64,000 nt of DNA from Chondrus crispus (Eukaryota > Rhodophyta > Florideophyceae > Gigartinales > Gigartinaceae): NCBI RefSeq assembly GCF_000350225.1, contig NW_005179373.1:186001-250000 (forward strand), in the 5' to 3' direction. Position 1 is the stretch's first letter, and each line of letters opens with the position of its first letter. The position numbers were made by a program, and so were the translations under genes. Below are positions 1 through 10,485 of this stretch, piece after piece. A model generated the notes under the pieces. It was not told the DNA's origin. It ran no database searches and saw only the letters and a program-made list of their open reading frames with translations.

Positions 1-184
1 CGCGCGGCTTCAGACTTGAGACCCTCCAGAAGCTGTCTGAAACGAAGGGACGGGGCCGAGGCTTTAATCTACTTCACTATATAACTGACATGCTCTTCGC
101 GAATCGATAGCCTCTCAACCAGATCCAAACAATCTCAATCGACTATCTTAGCGGTGCAAGTTGTGATAGAGCGCTTCACCAAAA

Positions 185-597
185 TTGGAACTGAGGACAT
201 TATCCATGAGAATGTTGTACGGGGATATGGCCAAACACGGGGGTGCAGTGCGATCGATATCATGTTTGAAGAATAACTCGCGACTCTTGCTCACGGCTTC
301 GGATGTCCAGTTGCTGAACACCAATGACTTAGGCTCTGGGCATGCTGCAAAGACATGTCGGGGGCATGAAGGGTTGGTTCTGAGTGCGGCCGGGTCAGAT
401 GATTCGGACTTTATTGTGAGCGGGGGAGTGATAGGACTGTCAATATTTGGGATCGGCGGATGGAGGAAACTTTGTATATCTGTAAGGGACACCGAGATTC
501 GGTTTGGGGAACGACGTTTGAAATGAAGGGGATGAAGACAGTAGCGGTTTATGATGATGGGTCTATTAGCGCTATAGATTGCAGCGGCAAGGTTTGA
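185..597 (+). pseudogene. WDR61/SKI8-like WD40 protein, C-terminal fragment
   Basis: This fragment covers the last WD40 blades of a SKI8/WDR61-type protein. In living genes of this family it scaffolds the SKI RNA-exosome helper complex and the PAF1 complex. The first frame (from 185) reads a GH/VRSI-type blade start, LLLTASD, then a GHEG.VLS blade. At about position 427 the reading moves to another frame. That frame gives SDRTVNIWD, then CKGHRDSVWG, and a final DDGSISAIDCSGKV ending at the TGA at 595-597. The blade order and the C-terminal DD.....YDC-like ending fit WDR61. The frame change near 425-430 and the missing N-terminal blades mark it as broken. No introns are visible. The WD40 assignment is firm; WDR61 specifically is likely rather than certain. 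Confidence 0.7.
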
Positions 598-956
598 TCA
601 AAGCGAAATTCAGAGGCACGGAAGGAAGTTTAGTGAACCCCGAGCACCGAACGCGGAGTTGAACATAACGAAGCTGGGAAGCCAATGTGTACTAAGATGT
701 CGGGATGTGTCGACTAGACGATTCAACTTTATTGTACAACCCAGTGGAGAAGGTGGCAAAGGGCAAGGTGAGGAGATGGGCTTAAGGAACTAGCATGCTA
801 ATAAATGAGAAAGTGGTATGACGCCTCTTTCGTAGAAGAAAGCACGATGTACAAGAGTGTTGTACAAATACAGAAAAGTATACAGGTAGACCAGGTGGAG
901 CGAGAACCGAAAAAGGAGGGCAGGAGGGTGGCGTCTTGGTGTGAACAAAGTTGCGA

Positions 957-1892
957 AAGAAATGTGCGCAGTACTGGCTTGGCGAGCAAGTACTCCTCGA
1001 CGAGGACGTCGTCGAGCTGCAGCGAGTCGAGCTCGTCCTGCAGGCCGAGGACCGCGGCTCGGACATGAGCGAGCGGCCCGGGCCGGAGTCCATGAAGTCG
1101 ACCTCGGAGAAGTTGCGCGACTGGATGCGGCGGTGGGAGCCGCCGGGGGCCTCTTCACCCCCCTACAGGGGGGTTAAGAGGAGATGGTTGGGGGTCAGAG
1201 GTGCAAGGGGCGGGAAGTGAGAGGGTAAAGAGGTGGTGGTAAGATGCGGCAAATGTGTGGGCGGGTGGAACGGGGAGAAGCGGGACCCTTTTGTTCAATG
1301 TGGGGCGAGGATGGGTGACGGCGCCCGCGGGACGGTGGTGCGGGTGTAAGTGCACAGCATGACGGAGGGGTCGGAGCGGGGAGCAGCTGAACAAGAAAAC
1401 AAAACACAGTTGTGCTGTTCGACATGGCGAAATCCGGCGAGTATTGATAAATATGTTCCTTAGCGAGAGGTTGAGTGTGAGAGCCGGTGAGCGCGTCGTC
1501 CGGGTAGGGTGGCGAGACATCAGGAGGAAGGGGGATAGTCTTAGTATGGCTGGCTGGACTCTTGTCCATGTTGGAGCGCCCTGGGGCAGCACACAGCACC
1601 AGGCACAAGCGAGGATGGTGATGATGGCAGAGCCAGTAGCAATAGAGATGACTGCGATGGCGACTTTGCGGAGCAACGTACTGGGTGGATGGGAAGGGAG
1701 GGGGCCAGCGCCGGGACCACCCGGTCCATTGCCCCCAGCTAGTCCTGGGGGTGGGGTGCTGTTGTCAGGTGCAGTTTGTTGGTGAGGCTTGAAGGGCTGC
1801 TTCTGGCTTTGGACAACCGAGAATGTGAGAAGGAAGACGAAGATGAGAAGGACGAAACGGATAACGAATGGAGACCGCCATGGTGGGCTCAC
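957..1892 (-). pseudogene. Degraded single-pass membrane protein
   Basis: On the minus strand this stretch reads a hydrophobic signal-like segment (FVIRFVLLIFVFLLTFSVV), a short Gln/Pro-rich ectodomain, and a transmembrane helix (VAIAVISIATGSAIITILAC). A polar tail follows. After the helix the natural-looking reading changes frame near 1,600 and again near 1,040, where tail pieces such as HRRIQSRNFSEVDF and LQDELDSLQLDDVLVEEYLL appear in different frames. The probable start ATG near 1,880 is out of frame with the hydrophobic segment. It therefore looks like a host membrane-protein gene that has decayed by small indels. I do not recognise the family. The topology is seen in the sequence; the claim of one original gene is inference. 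Confidence 0.4.
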
Positions 1893-2016
1893 ACGACGAA
1901 ACGGGATGAAGGGAAATTACGAGCGGGGTCTCCAGGACGCGGTCGTGCCGCGTGCGGATGGGGGCGCCTCGTCGCGCGCTCCATGACATACACCTCGCTC
2001 TGCAGGCGGTACGTGT

Positions 2017-2063
2017 CCAGCGCGCGGCATACCAGCGCGCGGCACACTAGCGCGCGGCGCAGG
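2017..2063. repeat. Short GC-rich tandem repeat, about 3 units
   Basis: About three direct copies of a 16-base unit built around AGCGCGCGGCA lie head to tail. They sit in a GC-rich patch between the decayed membrane-protein gene and the U1-70K fragment. No function is evident. Confidence 0.6.
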
Positions 2064-2364
2064 CGCTGCGGGATGTAATTTTTTATGTAATAGGAATATT
2101 TATATCTATGGATCAGTATTGTGACTCGGGCATACGTGCCACGCCGGGTGAGCGTGTGGCAAGTGAACAGCCTGCGCTCGCCCAAAAACGGATCGCTCGC
2201 CATCCTCTCTTGCACTTCCCCCAGTCGTTCTTCTCTTCCTTCTCCCGCCTTCACCCCTAGGGGCGGATTCGGGTGGTGATATTTACGCTTCCTATCCGCA
2301 TCATTACTGCACTCGCCCACATCTTATCCATTTTCAAGTCCTGCAGTGGTCCCCGCCGCAATGG

Positions 2365-2955
2365 AAGCTGCAGAGTTGTCCCGCGAGACACCGTCGCCGC
2401 CTCGACCTTCTTCCTCTCTCCTCTCCCCCGAACCCCTCGATACGAAAATGGCTGATGAAAGTGAGAGCAAGCCGGAGACACCCTTTGAAGCACCTGCTCA
2501 AAGAAGGGGGCGTGTTCGGAACGCCGCGTTGAAGAAGGCTTCGGAAATCGTTAAAAACGAGAGGAGACCAATGGGACCCAAAAAGCGACGATTCTGCAAA
2601 GACAAAAACTGCGTATTGCAGGCTCTTTGCTGCTAATCTGCCCTTTACCATGGTGGAGAAGTCATTGCAGGATGCATTCGAGGCATATGGCCCTGTGGCA
2701 ACTGTTATGCCATTAGATCGAGAGGGAGTTTTGAGAGACTACGCATTTGTTGAGTTTGAACGAGAACGCGATATGAAGATTGCATAGCGAGAAACGAACC
2801 CGATGAGGTCAGGGGGCCATCGCATTCTGGTAGATGTGGAAAGGGGTCGAACTGTTAACGGTTGGCTGCCAAACAGGCTAGACGATCCGAACAATGTGTG
2901 CACGAGCAAGCGACGGAGTGAGAGGAGGGAGGCAAGGCCGAGACTAAAACATTAA
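2365..2955 (+). pseudogene. U1-70K-like snRNP protein (RRM), broken
   Basis: U1-70K binds stem-loop I of U1 snRNA through an RRM and helps define 5' splice sites. The first frame gives an acidic/basic N-terminus (MADESESKPETP, then an RGRVRNAALKKASEI stretch). Near 2,610 the reading shifts into a second frame holding the RRM: LFAANLPF, LQDAFEAYGPV, and YAFVEFERERDMKIA as RNP1. After that comes the U1-70K signature RILVDVERGRTVNGW. A TAG stop interrupts the RRM at about 2,785-2,787, where the family has Tyr (ERDM..AY). The frame runs on to a TAA at 2,953-2,955. The long C-terminal RS/RE tail of the family is missing. One frameshift plus one nonsense codon make this a non-functional, intronless copy. 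Confidence 0.75.
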
Positions 2956-3387
2956 GCGACAGGCTCTGAGAAGATGCGATGTCTTCTTCCTATACAAATA
3001 TTTTATGCCCCATCAAGGCGGATTTACATCTACTTGTGTGAGCCTTTCCAACTAGTCACGCACTTCATCAACATGCTGTACGTAATAATTGGCTGAAGTG
3101 CTCTTCCGTTCAACTGTACATGTGTGAACACTAATATTCTTCCCGTCAGCATTGCGATATATTTATTTAAACATGTCTTCATCGGTTCGGTCGTCACCAA
3201 TAGAACAAACTCAGTCCGGCGTCTCACCCTCGACATCGAAGCGTCTCAACACTTCAGCCACTGCTGCTCTTTTGTGCACCCCTCGCGGTCGAACGTAAAG
3301 TAGTTTTTGCCCCATCAAGACCTCCATCGGACTGCCGTGTAGCACCTCCTCGAGCGCTTACCGAGCATCATGTGCTCGACTGACTGC
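2956..3387. other. No gene seen
   Basis: I see no coding signal or repeat in this interval. It precedes the perfect hairpin at 3,388. Confidence 0.5.
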
Positions 3388-3436
3388 GAGATTGCATATA
3401 GCTGGCATCTCTGAAATGCCAGCTATATGCAATCTC
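3388..3436. repeat. Perfect 21-bp inverted repeat (hairpin, 7-nt loop)
   Basis: Bases 3,388-3,408 are the exact reverse complement of 3,416-3,436, separated by the 7-base loop CTCTGAA. The arms begin GAGATTGCATA and end TATGCAATCTC. No coding frame covers it. The size would fit a small-RNA hairpin, a short foldback element, or a protein-binding palindrome; the sequence does not choose between them. Confidence 0.85.
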
Positions 3437-3734
3437 TTTCTGCGACATTGCCTCCGCACTTCATGGGTCAAGATTGTCGAATCTGTAGTTCATCGACATA
3501 AAGGTAGAGGAGATTGATCTACATCATGACTCCAAGGAATTATTCACTCTTTGAAACCGTGAATTTTACAGTTTCACAAAAATTACACACTTTGCTGCAG
3601 TGCGCAAAGAATAAATATACTTTCCCGAATTGGCGACCTATGTCTAAAAGCCATAAATAGGCTTAAATTCGGCTTAGGCAATATTCAAACGCAGTTCTTT
3701 TTAAGAAGGAAAAATCTTTTTAATAACCAATCAC

Positions 3735-4212
3735 TGTTTCGGGTCGGACGCGCGCACGCGCGAGCGGATCTACGCCCCGACGCCCCGGTGCGGTACTGGT
3801 AGACGATCCAGTACCGACGGGCGGAGGCGGATCCGGGCTCGCTCGCATGCTGGCGCGTCCTTGCCCGCGCGGTCCCTTGCCTAGAACGGACTAGAGTAGG
3901 CCCGTCGTTCTAGTAGAGTAAGCGGCAGAGCTGACCTAGACGGAGAGTCGTAGACAAGCTCGTGCTTGTCCTTTTCCTCCGTCGTCGGTCGCTCGCGTAT
4001 TTAATGTACAAAGTATTCTATCATAACAGTACAGTATCGATGTACTGTAGAGGGCTACTGTACTGCGGGTCAGCCTGCACTGTAGCGCTGTCAGGCATCG
4101 GGTTGACAGTGCAGGTGCGTGTCATGCACACGTGTGGGTCCGTACTGTAGAGCTCCGGCTCTACAGTGCGGGATCCAATCTAGATTTAAATCTAGTCTGC
4201 CGTTATACCACA
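3735..4212 (+). mobile_element. LTR-like GC-rich patch, possible old solo LTR
   Basis: A sharply GC-rich block starts with TG and ends GTTATACCACA. That ending nearly matches the end of retrotransposon B's LTR (TAGTTATACCACA). Inside are several TACTGTA/TACAGTA motifs, a GAGCTCCGGCTC-centred hairpin near 4,140-4,165, and the palindrome CTAGATTTAAATCTAG near 4,180. The flanking five bases (ATCAC on the left, ACTTC on the right) do not match, so no target duplication supports the call. It is probably an eroded LTR of the B type, but the boundaries are uncertain. Confidence 0.35.
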
Positions 4213-4301
4213 ACTTCATGCCACGAGCAAAACATATTGTAGAGTATTTATATGATATATTTTATCTGCAATATCCACATTCCCAGGCTTTCTTGTAAAA
4301 C

Positions 4302-4532
4302 CCATCCAGCGCGGTTTCCCAAACGATCCAGCGCGTTTGCCGCTGGATCCATGTGACATTTCAATTGGATCCAGCGCAAATTGTGTAATTGTTTCTGTTT
4401 TCCGTGCAATTACGCTGGATCGTATTTGCGCATTCGGATCCGGCGGCTCTAGCAGGTCAGAATAAGCGCTGGATCCTATTCTTCTAAAGTGTAATTATCC
4501 AGTGCGTTGAGGTGTAATTATCCAGCGCCTCC
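4302..4532. repeat. Cluster of GATCCAGCGC motifs in both orientations
   Basis: About eight copies of a core ATCCAGCGC, many as GGATCCAGCGC or AATTATCCAGCGC, occur within roughly 230 bases. Examples lie near 4,304, 4,326, 4,342 (reversed), 4,368, 4,413 (reversed), 4,466 (reversed), 4,497 and 4,520. No ORF covers them. Clusters of short motifs in both orientations are typical of subterminal transposase-binding regions of DNA transposons, so this may be one end of such an element. That role is inference. Confidence 0.6.
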
Positions 4533-5104
4533 AAAAATATTTTTGTCTATCTAGATATTTTGGGAGTGCGTCGAGTACAATGCGTTGCGTTAAGTTCTAG
4601 AAGTTCATATCGGGAAACATGATGCCCATGAAAGTATTTCGTGTATAATATTGTCGCTCTGAAAGTATTTCAGACAACGATTGACCTGTATAGTATCATC
4701 CTTGAGCATGATATGTCTCTCCATGCTGTAAGCGAGCAAACATATTTTTCCAAAGAACAGTACAGTACTTCAAAATTTTTATGAGTTGTAGAACATCTTG
4801 CCCATGAAATGTGTGTGTGGAGCACATGGAACTAATAATACGATACGTACGGGATGCACCTGAATTTTGATTTGTGAGTAATTGTTGGTCGTTGTTGTCA
4901 ACGTTTCTTGCAAGTGCCAACCACGCTCGGAGGGTCTGAAATATGTGATTTGAGATGTCGCAACGCCTGCATATAACATATAAAACTCTAGAGTTGCTCT
5001 ATCAGCTCAGTACATCTACCGCAGTCCCATCCCTTAACTGAAATGGCAATGGAGAATCAGTAACGCTACCAGTTGACAGAATTCATGCTAGCTTTGGAAA
5101 GGTC
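4533..5104. other. AT-rich non-coding stretch
   Basis: Apart from short low-quality frames, I see no gene, clear repeat or RNA in this interval. Confidence 0.5.
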
Positions 5105-5930
5105 TGTAGTGCAATGCGCCTGTCAGACAGAGACCAAGGTCCGACGGTCCAACACAAACAACAACAACAAAAACAACAACTGCCAACGGCACAGCGCTAC
5201 GGAGTGTTCGAAGCTCCCTGTCCTCTTTAAGCGGGTTTGCGGCCCGCAGTAGCTCGGATCCCTGATAGGGGGGGCAAAGAGAAGGGCCCAGCCCGGGATC
5301 GGTAAATGGTGGTAGAGACTTGTAAAGGCAACTGCTAGACGAGTTCGGAGGGGTGTTTAGGTAAACCTGGTCCGATGGGTCGTAAATCCAATGCTCGAAG
5401 AGCGCCTTGTACACCTTATACCCTTGATAAGGTCTTCGACGGGGACGTCGCAACGTAGCCCGTCGGGAAAGAAGAAAACGTAGCAGCGCTACACCATCGT
5501 ACTGCCCGATGGCAAAGTACCAACAACGGATCGGTCGCAACCAGATTCCGATGGAACCAACGCTGAGAAAAGCACCACTGGTGCACCAACACAGATGCCG
5601 GATGGCAAATGACGTCACGTTGCGGATCGCAATCCTACAAGGTGGGACCAACTCAAGATTAAGGGAAATTAGGATAGGGAAGTAAAGGAAAATTGATAAG
5701 GAAAAAGGGGACCCCCGAGCGCTGAAGGATGCCGTAGGCTTAGGTAAAAGGGAGCGTCTTGGTAGAGACGGACTTCGACCAAGGCGACATTCAACTCCGG
5801 CAACTCGGGTTACCTTTACTGACTTGGTGGTCAGAGGGCTAAGGTATATATCGTCCCGCCGGAGCCACTACAGTAGCTCGCGGCGCCAGATCCTAGATCT
5901 AATCTAGTGTCAGCAAAATTAATGCCAACT
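5105..5930. other. GC-rich block with LTR-like features, unclassified
   Basis: The block begins TGTAGTGCAATGCGCC, resembling the start of B's LTR (TGTAGTACAATTGCGC). It contains a CAACAACAAC run near 5,155-5,180 and ends near a TATATA-containing segment (5,847) similar in layout to the TATA region of A's LTR. No matching 3' end or target duplication is visible. A long minus-strand frame covers 5,088-5,651 but looks like no protein I know and is compositionally odd. An eroded LTR of a related element is the best guess. Confidence 0.25.
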
Positions 5931-6151
5931 AATTAACTAAATAAAATAAAATAATTAAAAAATAGAACTGTGCAATTATTCACACGTGTGCCCCCCAACC
6001 CGGACTACTTTTCATATTCAAATGTTTTCCTTTCTTTTCACCCCCCTTTTCAGGTGCGTATTGCACTACAAGGTCGGAAATAATTCCGAAACCCTCCAAC
6101 GGAACAACCTTAGAATGTGTCTGGTCAGGAAGTCGTCTTGGTTTCTTTTCC

Positions 6152-7547
6152 CTAACAGAGTTGGATTGTACTGACTTGAATAAAATCTCTTTGTAAAGCT
6201 CTGACCCACAAACTACTTCGACTTCTGCAACGAGACAAAGCGACGTACACCAATCCGTTCGGTCTCCAGTGATTGATGGAGCTGAAGTCAAAAGCCACAC
6301 TATCCAGATCGAACCCCTGTGATCGATGAACGGTCATGGCATAAGCTACCATGATTAGTAATTGCATCCTACAGGCGATCACTTTTCTGTCAAAGCTGTG
6401 AACATCAAACTTAGTAACACCTACAGTTACACCTGCATTCAAATAATTTCCTTGATCTTGGCCAGTTTCATTCCGACGCTGTAGCCCATCTGCGAGTACC
6501 CGCAGCTCTAAACGCGTGCGACGAAAATTTCGATAGTTCAAGACTTTTGAAATTGTGCAGGCAGTGCCGGGGAGCAAGTCACCACACTTTCTTGAAAGCA
6601 CTACAACACAATTTTTCTTTAACTCTAGACGTTGGGAAGCCACTTCGTCCAGCCGCGTCCTTGTCTTTGGCGTGTTAAATGCGCTGTTTGTAAATGTGTC
6701 TTCTGCTTCAAAGACCTGTAGAATCTCATCTATTTCGTCCAGTCTGGACCTGTTAATCGCAGCAGCAGCATTATTAGTGAGACGATGTCGTGTGTGTGTT
6801 CGTGGTGCAATGATATCAGTGGCGCTTGTTGAATTCAGTGAATGGATGTCCTCATCGTTCAACGTCCCATAACGGACACGCCTCAACACGTTGAAGTAGT
6901 CTATATCACCCGATTGCCTATGGTTGTGATCTAGCACAGCTACCACCCATTTACGTACCCAGTAAAAGTCAGGAACCAGACCCTGGATTGAAAAAATGTC
7001 TTGTGAATACTCCCGTGCTCGTCAATCTTCGCAGGCTCCAGCTGAAAAGGGTCACCGACTACCAGAAACTGACGACCCCCAAGCGGCAATGCAGCATCAT
7101 CTTCTGAGTTGGTAAGCCTCCGTAGAATATAGTCAATGGACTCAATCTCGTTATCTTTTAACAGAGGCACCTCATCCATAACAAGTATCTTACAGCGATG
7201 CAGTCTGTCCATAGTACGCTGCGACTGGCTTACTTGTTCCAAAGCCCTTTTTTTTGACCATTCCCATGCCGGTTTGCGCAAAATAGAGAATGTACAGTAC
7301 AGCCGCTTATACGATTGGCAGCTTCGTTCGTCATTGCACATGCTGGGACATATCCGGTTGCACTTGTCGAAGTTCCGATCTTAAGGAGTTCATTTAGCAG
7401 AAATGTTTTTCCAGAGCCGGCCCCACCGAGCACAGCGATACTTCTTTCAGTTTTGAACTGTTTTACGACTTCCTGCTGTGTCTTGTCCAGGTGCCCAATC
7501 TTCGAAGCCAAGTGCGCAGTGCCACAATTGGCATAATACATTTCCAT
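6152..7547 (-). pseudogene. PIF1-like superfamily 1B helicase, frameshifted
   Basis: PIF1-type 5'-3' DNA helicases act in genome stability and are also carried by mobile elements. Read on the minus strand, three consecutive frames (7,547-7,230; 7,341-6,940; 6,946-6,152) give the motifs in order. These are Walker A GGAGSGKTF, motif II ILVMDEVP, motif III FLVVGDPFQL, an RQSGD..F..LRRVRYG segment, and the C-terminal AYAMTVHRSQG and YVALSRC motifs V/VI. The total of about 460 codons matches a minimal PIF1 core. Two frameshifts (near 7,300 and 6,945) break it. All motif residues I can check are present, so the loss may be recent. No Rep or HUH domain is adjacent, so there is no support for a Helitron. 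Confidence 0.8.
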
Positions 7548-8402
7548 TACGAGTCAGAAAAATGACGAAGGTGTCCTATGTGACCTCAGTAACCTCAAAC
7601 CGCTTTGAGATTGAGTCCTTGGTCGCGTCCTTAGTTGCAGTCTGCGAAAATCCCGCCAAGAGCACCGTACAAAGCAAACTCTCATGTGTTCAAAAAACAG
7701 CATTGAAAAACATCCCTTCCAACCCAGAAAAATATCCATAATTTAGGGTACAGCATTTCGTGAGGCAGAGGCCATAAATATGAGGAAGTTGACTGGGAAT
7801 GAGTGCTTTCGCCGAGACAATTTCACGACCGGAACCAAGAAGGTTCATGTCTTCAAACATTCCTGCTCTTACTATTTTTCTGCTAACCTTATTTTCTGTT
7901 ACGATTCTGTGAGCAATTCTGCAGCATTTGAAGCAATGAAGGTACTGTTCGTACTGTTAAAGGCCGACCACCGTAGCAAATCACACTCTCCAGAGCAACA
8001 GGCTCGAGAATGACTGGCGCAACCCACCGCGATGAAAAACGTAATGTACTGAGCATGCAGTTGTAATGAAGATGGCCCTTAACATGTGCTGAGAGAATCC
8101 CAAACTAAACGAAAGCGTCACCTTTTAAATTTCCGATGCTGCGTTGCACGAAATCGCAAGACACGGACGTAAGCACAACTTAGAAATGTCGCAATGCCGC
8201 TTTGCTCATAAACACATGAAACGCATCCAGATTAAGAGATGGCAAAATAGGGCACGGAAGGAATTTGGTTACTTACTGTATCCCAGGAAAGAGTCCGGTG
8301 TGTAGTTGCATTGGAGCAAACGGCATGTGCAGAAATGGAAGTATTTCCTTGTCGTTTGCAGAGGTTTTGAAATCATGACTTCGAACAGCATCCGTGAAAA
8401 AC
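7548..8402. other. No recognisable gene; possible PIF1 upstream remnants
   Basis: The PIF1 frame stays open on the minus strand up to about 7,739 apart from a single stop. The encoded sequence is not recognisable. The rest of the interval shows no supported feature. Confidence 0.4.
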
Positions 8403-9261
8403 TTAGATAGATTCATCACCTAAGACATGCTGATGATCCCAAAGCATTTCAATTACATCATCCGTCTCCAAATCCGATAGATTCCTGGGAACCAAAGTAT
8501 TCTTGAAGTGATAGGAAACGAGATGTGAAAAGGAGGGTTGATCGTACCACTCTGCAAATGGATAAGGTTGATTCTCGGATACAGCTGTGCCATCTGCTGA
8601 AAAGTCTGAGATAATCACTGCACGTTGCATGGTAATTCCCAGCCCCATATCCGCAATTCTCGTTCTTTTTCGTCTAACAGGTCTTCCCACGTAATTCGCA
8701 ATATCCGGTGCTTGAAGCAGGGCAGTCGTGAACGAGAATTCCGGAACCAATGGAGTTGTCCAGCAGTTCCCCTATTATGCGAACCTGTGAAACTCCATTC
8801 TTATGCCAAGTAATTGGTTGCATCTTAGCTGATTCGAGCGCTCTGCGGGTATCATCGTCCAATGTTTCATCCGCCACATCATGGAATTCTGAGAAACGAA
8901 CCATGTAGAACCCATGGGGAACAATAGTACCGCACAAGTAAGATACACGTGGGTGAACTGTGCCTTTCTCGACGACGGTACTCTTTCCGTTCTCAGATGT
9001 CGTGAAGAATGTGCACAGACTCTTCGGTTTCGCTTTGCAGTCGACAGGACCCCCACATGTAAGAGAGGAGTTCGTTCTTCCTGGGCGTGCTTTTACTGCA
9101 CGAGTGCGTGGGGTTGCATTCTTTTCCGTTTGTTTCTGGCCCACCTTAGAGAACTTCATGAAACTCACACAAGCTTTACTGTATGGAAGTCCATCAATGC
9201 CCTCTGTTCGAGCATTCGTACTGCGCTTTTCTTTCTTGCTGCTGACTCCAGATGTATACAA
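8403..9261 (-). pseudogene. Unrecognised protein, broken (C-terminal part)
   Basis: Two minus-strand frames overlap near 8,700-8,750 (9,261-8,674, then 8,750-8,403) and read as parts of one protein. The first has a Lys-rich N-terminus and then a compact region (RVSYLCGTIVPHGFYMVRF, LDDDTRRALESAKMQPITWH). The second has TTALLQAPDIANYVGRPVRRK and ends with FKNTLVPRNLSDLETDDVIEML. A frameshift near 8,750 separates them. I recognise no family, and no signal peptide or membrane segment is visible. It lies on the same strand as, and between, the PIF1-like and SF1 helicase genes. It probably continues the frame at 9,354-10,175, from which it is separated by a short non-coding or broken gap. Confidence 0.45.
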
Positions 9262-9353
9262 AGAACAGCAAAGTTTTTGTCCTTACCGTTCTTGTCTGGT
9301 TTCTGAATGTTGAGCTCAACCTTTTCAGGAGCAGCAAATTCTCTGAATAGAAG

Positions 9354-10175
9354 TTAAGCAGCACCATTGTTCTTCGATCTCCCTAGGGAGACGCAAGGAA
9401 GAGACACATGCTTGCCTCTCAGCTCTTCTGGAACTAGTCCGAGATATAATGGGTTCTTGCGACTTCTCTGTTCGTTTGTGACTCCGCGAGAGCATCCATC
9501 TCCGTCAAATTCCTCGGTACTTCCTGTGGTTCGTCTCATCCTTACTTCTTCTCTCCGCAACTCTGAGACGCAAATTTCCAATTCCCGAACACTTATGTCT
9601 GCATATCCGAACTCCTTGAAAGGTGAAACATGGCTGGTATATCCTAGGCTGACTAGCAAGTACGAAACACATTTCGCAGCGGTGCTAGGATTCACCTTGT
9701 AAGCAATATATGACTCATCCGATTGTGGTTCATCCACGTCGATGTTCACAGAAACTGCTGAAGTTAAAGTGGAGAGCGCATGAACCCGCGGTTGCGAAGG
9801 ATCCGGCTTCCTAGATGCAATTGGACGTGGGGCCGGCTCATCAGCACCGCCACATACGTCCCTTGGGCCCCACAGAACATGATTCGCGTGAGAAGCTTCA
9901 CTGTGTTCCCCGGGAGGACAAGTTCGAGCCAGAAGCAGAAACTTGATTGTGGCCAGTTCTGCTGAATTGTTCGCCGTTTCTTCCATTGCTCGAATGTTAT
10001 GCTGAAAACTCGTAATTGTAGCCGCCATCGCCAACACGTTCGCTGGGAGACTTTCGTCTTCATTGCAAGACTCATCTGTCAAATGGAAACGCATCGAACA
10101 GCCTGGTTCGAGAAGGAGGGGTCTTGATCCATATTGAAGTTCAAATGCCGCTTCAGTACCGCACATACAAAGCAT
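9354..10175 (-). CDS. Hypothetical protein, 273 aa
   Basis: This open minus-strand frame begins with ATG at 10,175. It has a Cys-containing start (MLCMCGTEAAF), a helical middle, a Pro/Arg-rich linker around residues 100-130, and a helical segment with SDESYIAYKVNPSTAAKC and YADISVRELEICVSELRREE. I recognise no domain. It is probably the N-terminal part of the gene whose broken remainder is at 8,403-9,261. It shares strand and codon style with the neighbouring helicase genes rather than with the GC-rich retrotransposons. Function unknown. Confidence 0.45.
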   Translation of the reverse strand: MLCMCGTEAAFELQYGSRPLLLEPGCSMRFHLTDESCNEDESLPANVLAMAATITSFQHNIRAMEETANNSAELATIKFLLLARTCPPGEHSEASHANHVLWGPRDVCGGADEPAPRPIASRKPDPSQPRVHALSTLTSAVSVNIDVDEPQSDESYIAYKVNPSTAAKCVSYLLVSLGYTSHVSPFKEFGYADISVRELEICVSELRREEVRMRRTTGSTEEFDGDGCSRGVTNEQRSRKNPLYLGLVPEELRGKHVSLPCVSLGRSKNNGAA

Positions 10176-10485
10176 ATGAAGATAGCATGGAGACGTTAGT
10201 TAGCAGCGAGAGGAACGCTGAGAAAGAGTTTCCATGGAAGAAGGAAATGAAAATGAAGGATCACGACGAGGTGCGGGTCGCTTCCGTAATATTGATATGC
10301 GCAAGCTCATTGCGGGCCAAATAAACTTGCATACTGTGAATTTACGTCCTTAGCTCGCAGTGCTTGCAACTGACGATGTACCCGAACTCACTGACCGTGT
10401 TCCTGCGTCCGCGACGTTTCACAGACCCTGTTTCTGCGTCCGCGACATTGCAGCAATTGAACCGCATGGGGAAAAGAAGAAGGGC
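10176..10485. other. Short intergenic gap, nothing seen
   Basis: This is the space between the hypothetical gene start and the helicase gene end. I see no promoter or repeat in it that I can support. Confidence 0.4.

Noticed and set aside
5088-5651. 187-codon minus-strand frame as a gene
   Set aside because: Composition is odd, no domain is recognisable, and it lies wholly in a GC-rich LTR-like block with a CAA repeat.
6152-7547. Helitron based on the PIF1-like helicase
   Set aside because: No Rep/HUH motif (HUH, two-Tyr) is found in the neighbouring frames, and no Helitron ends were seen.
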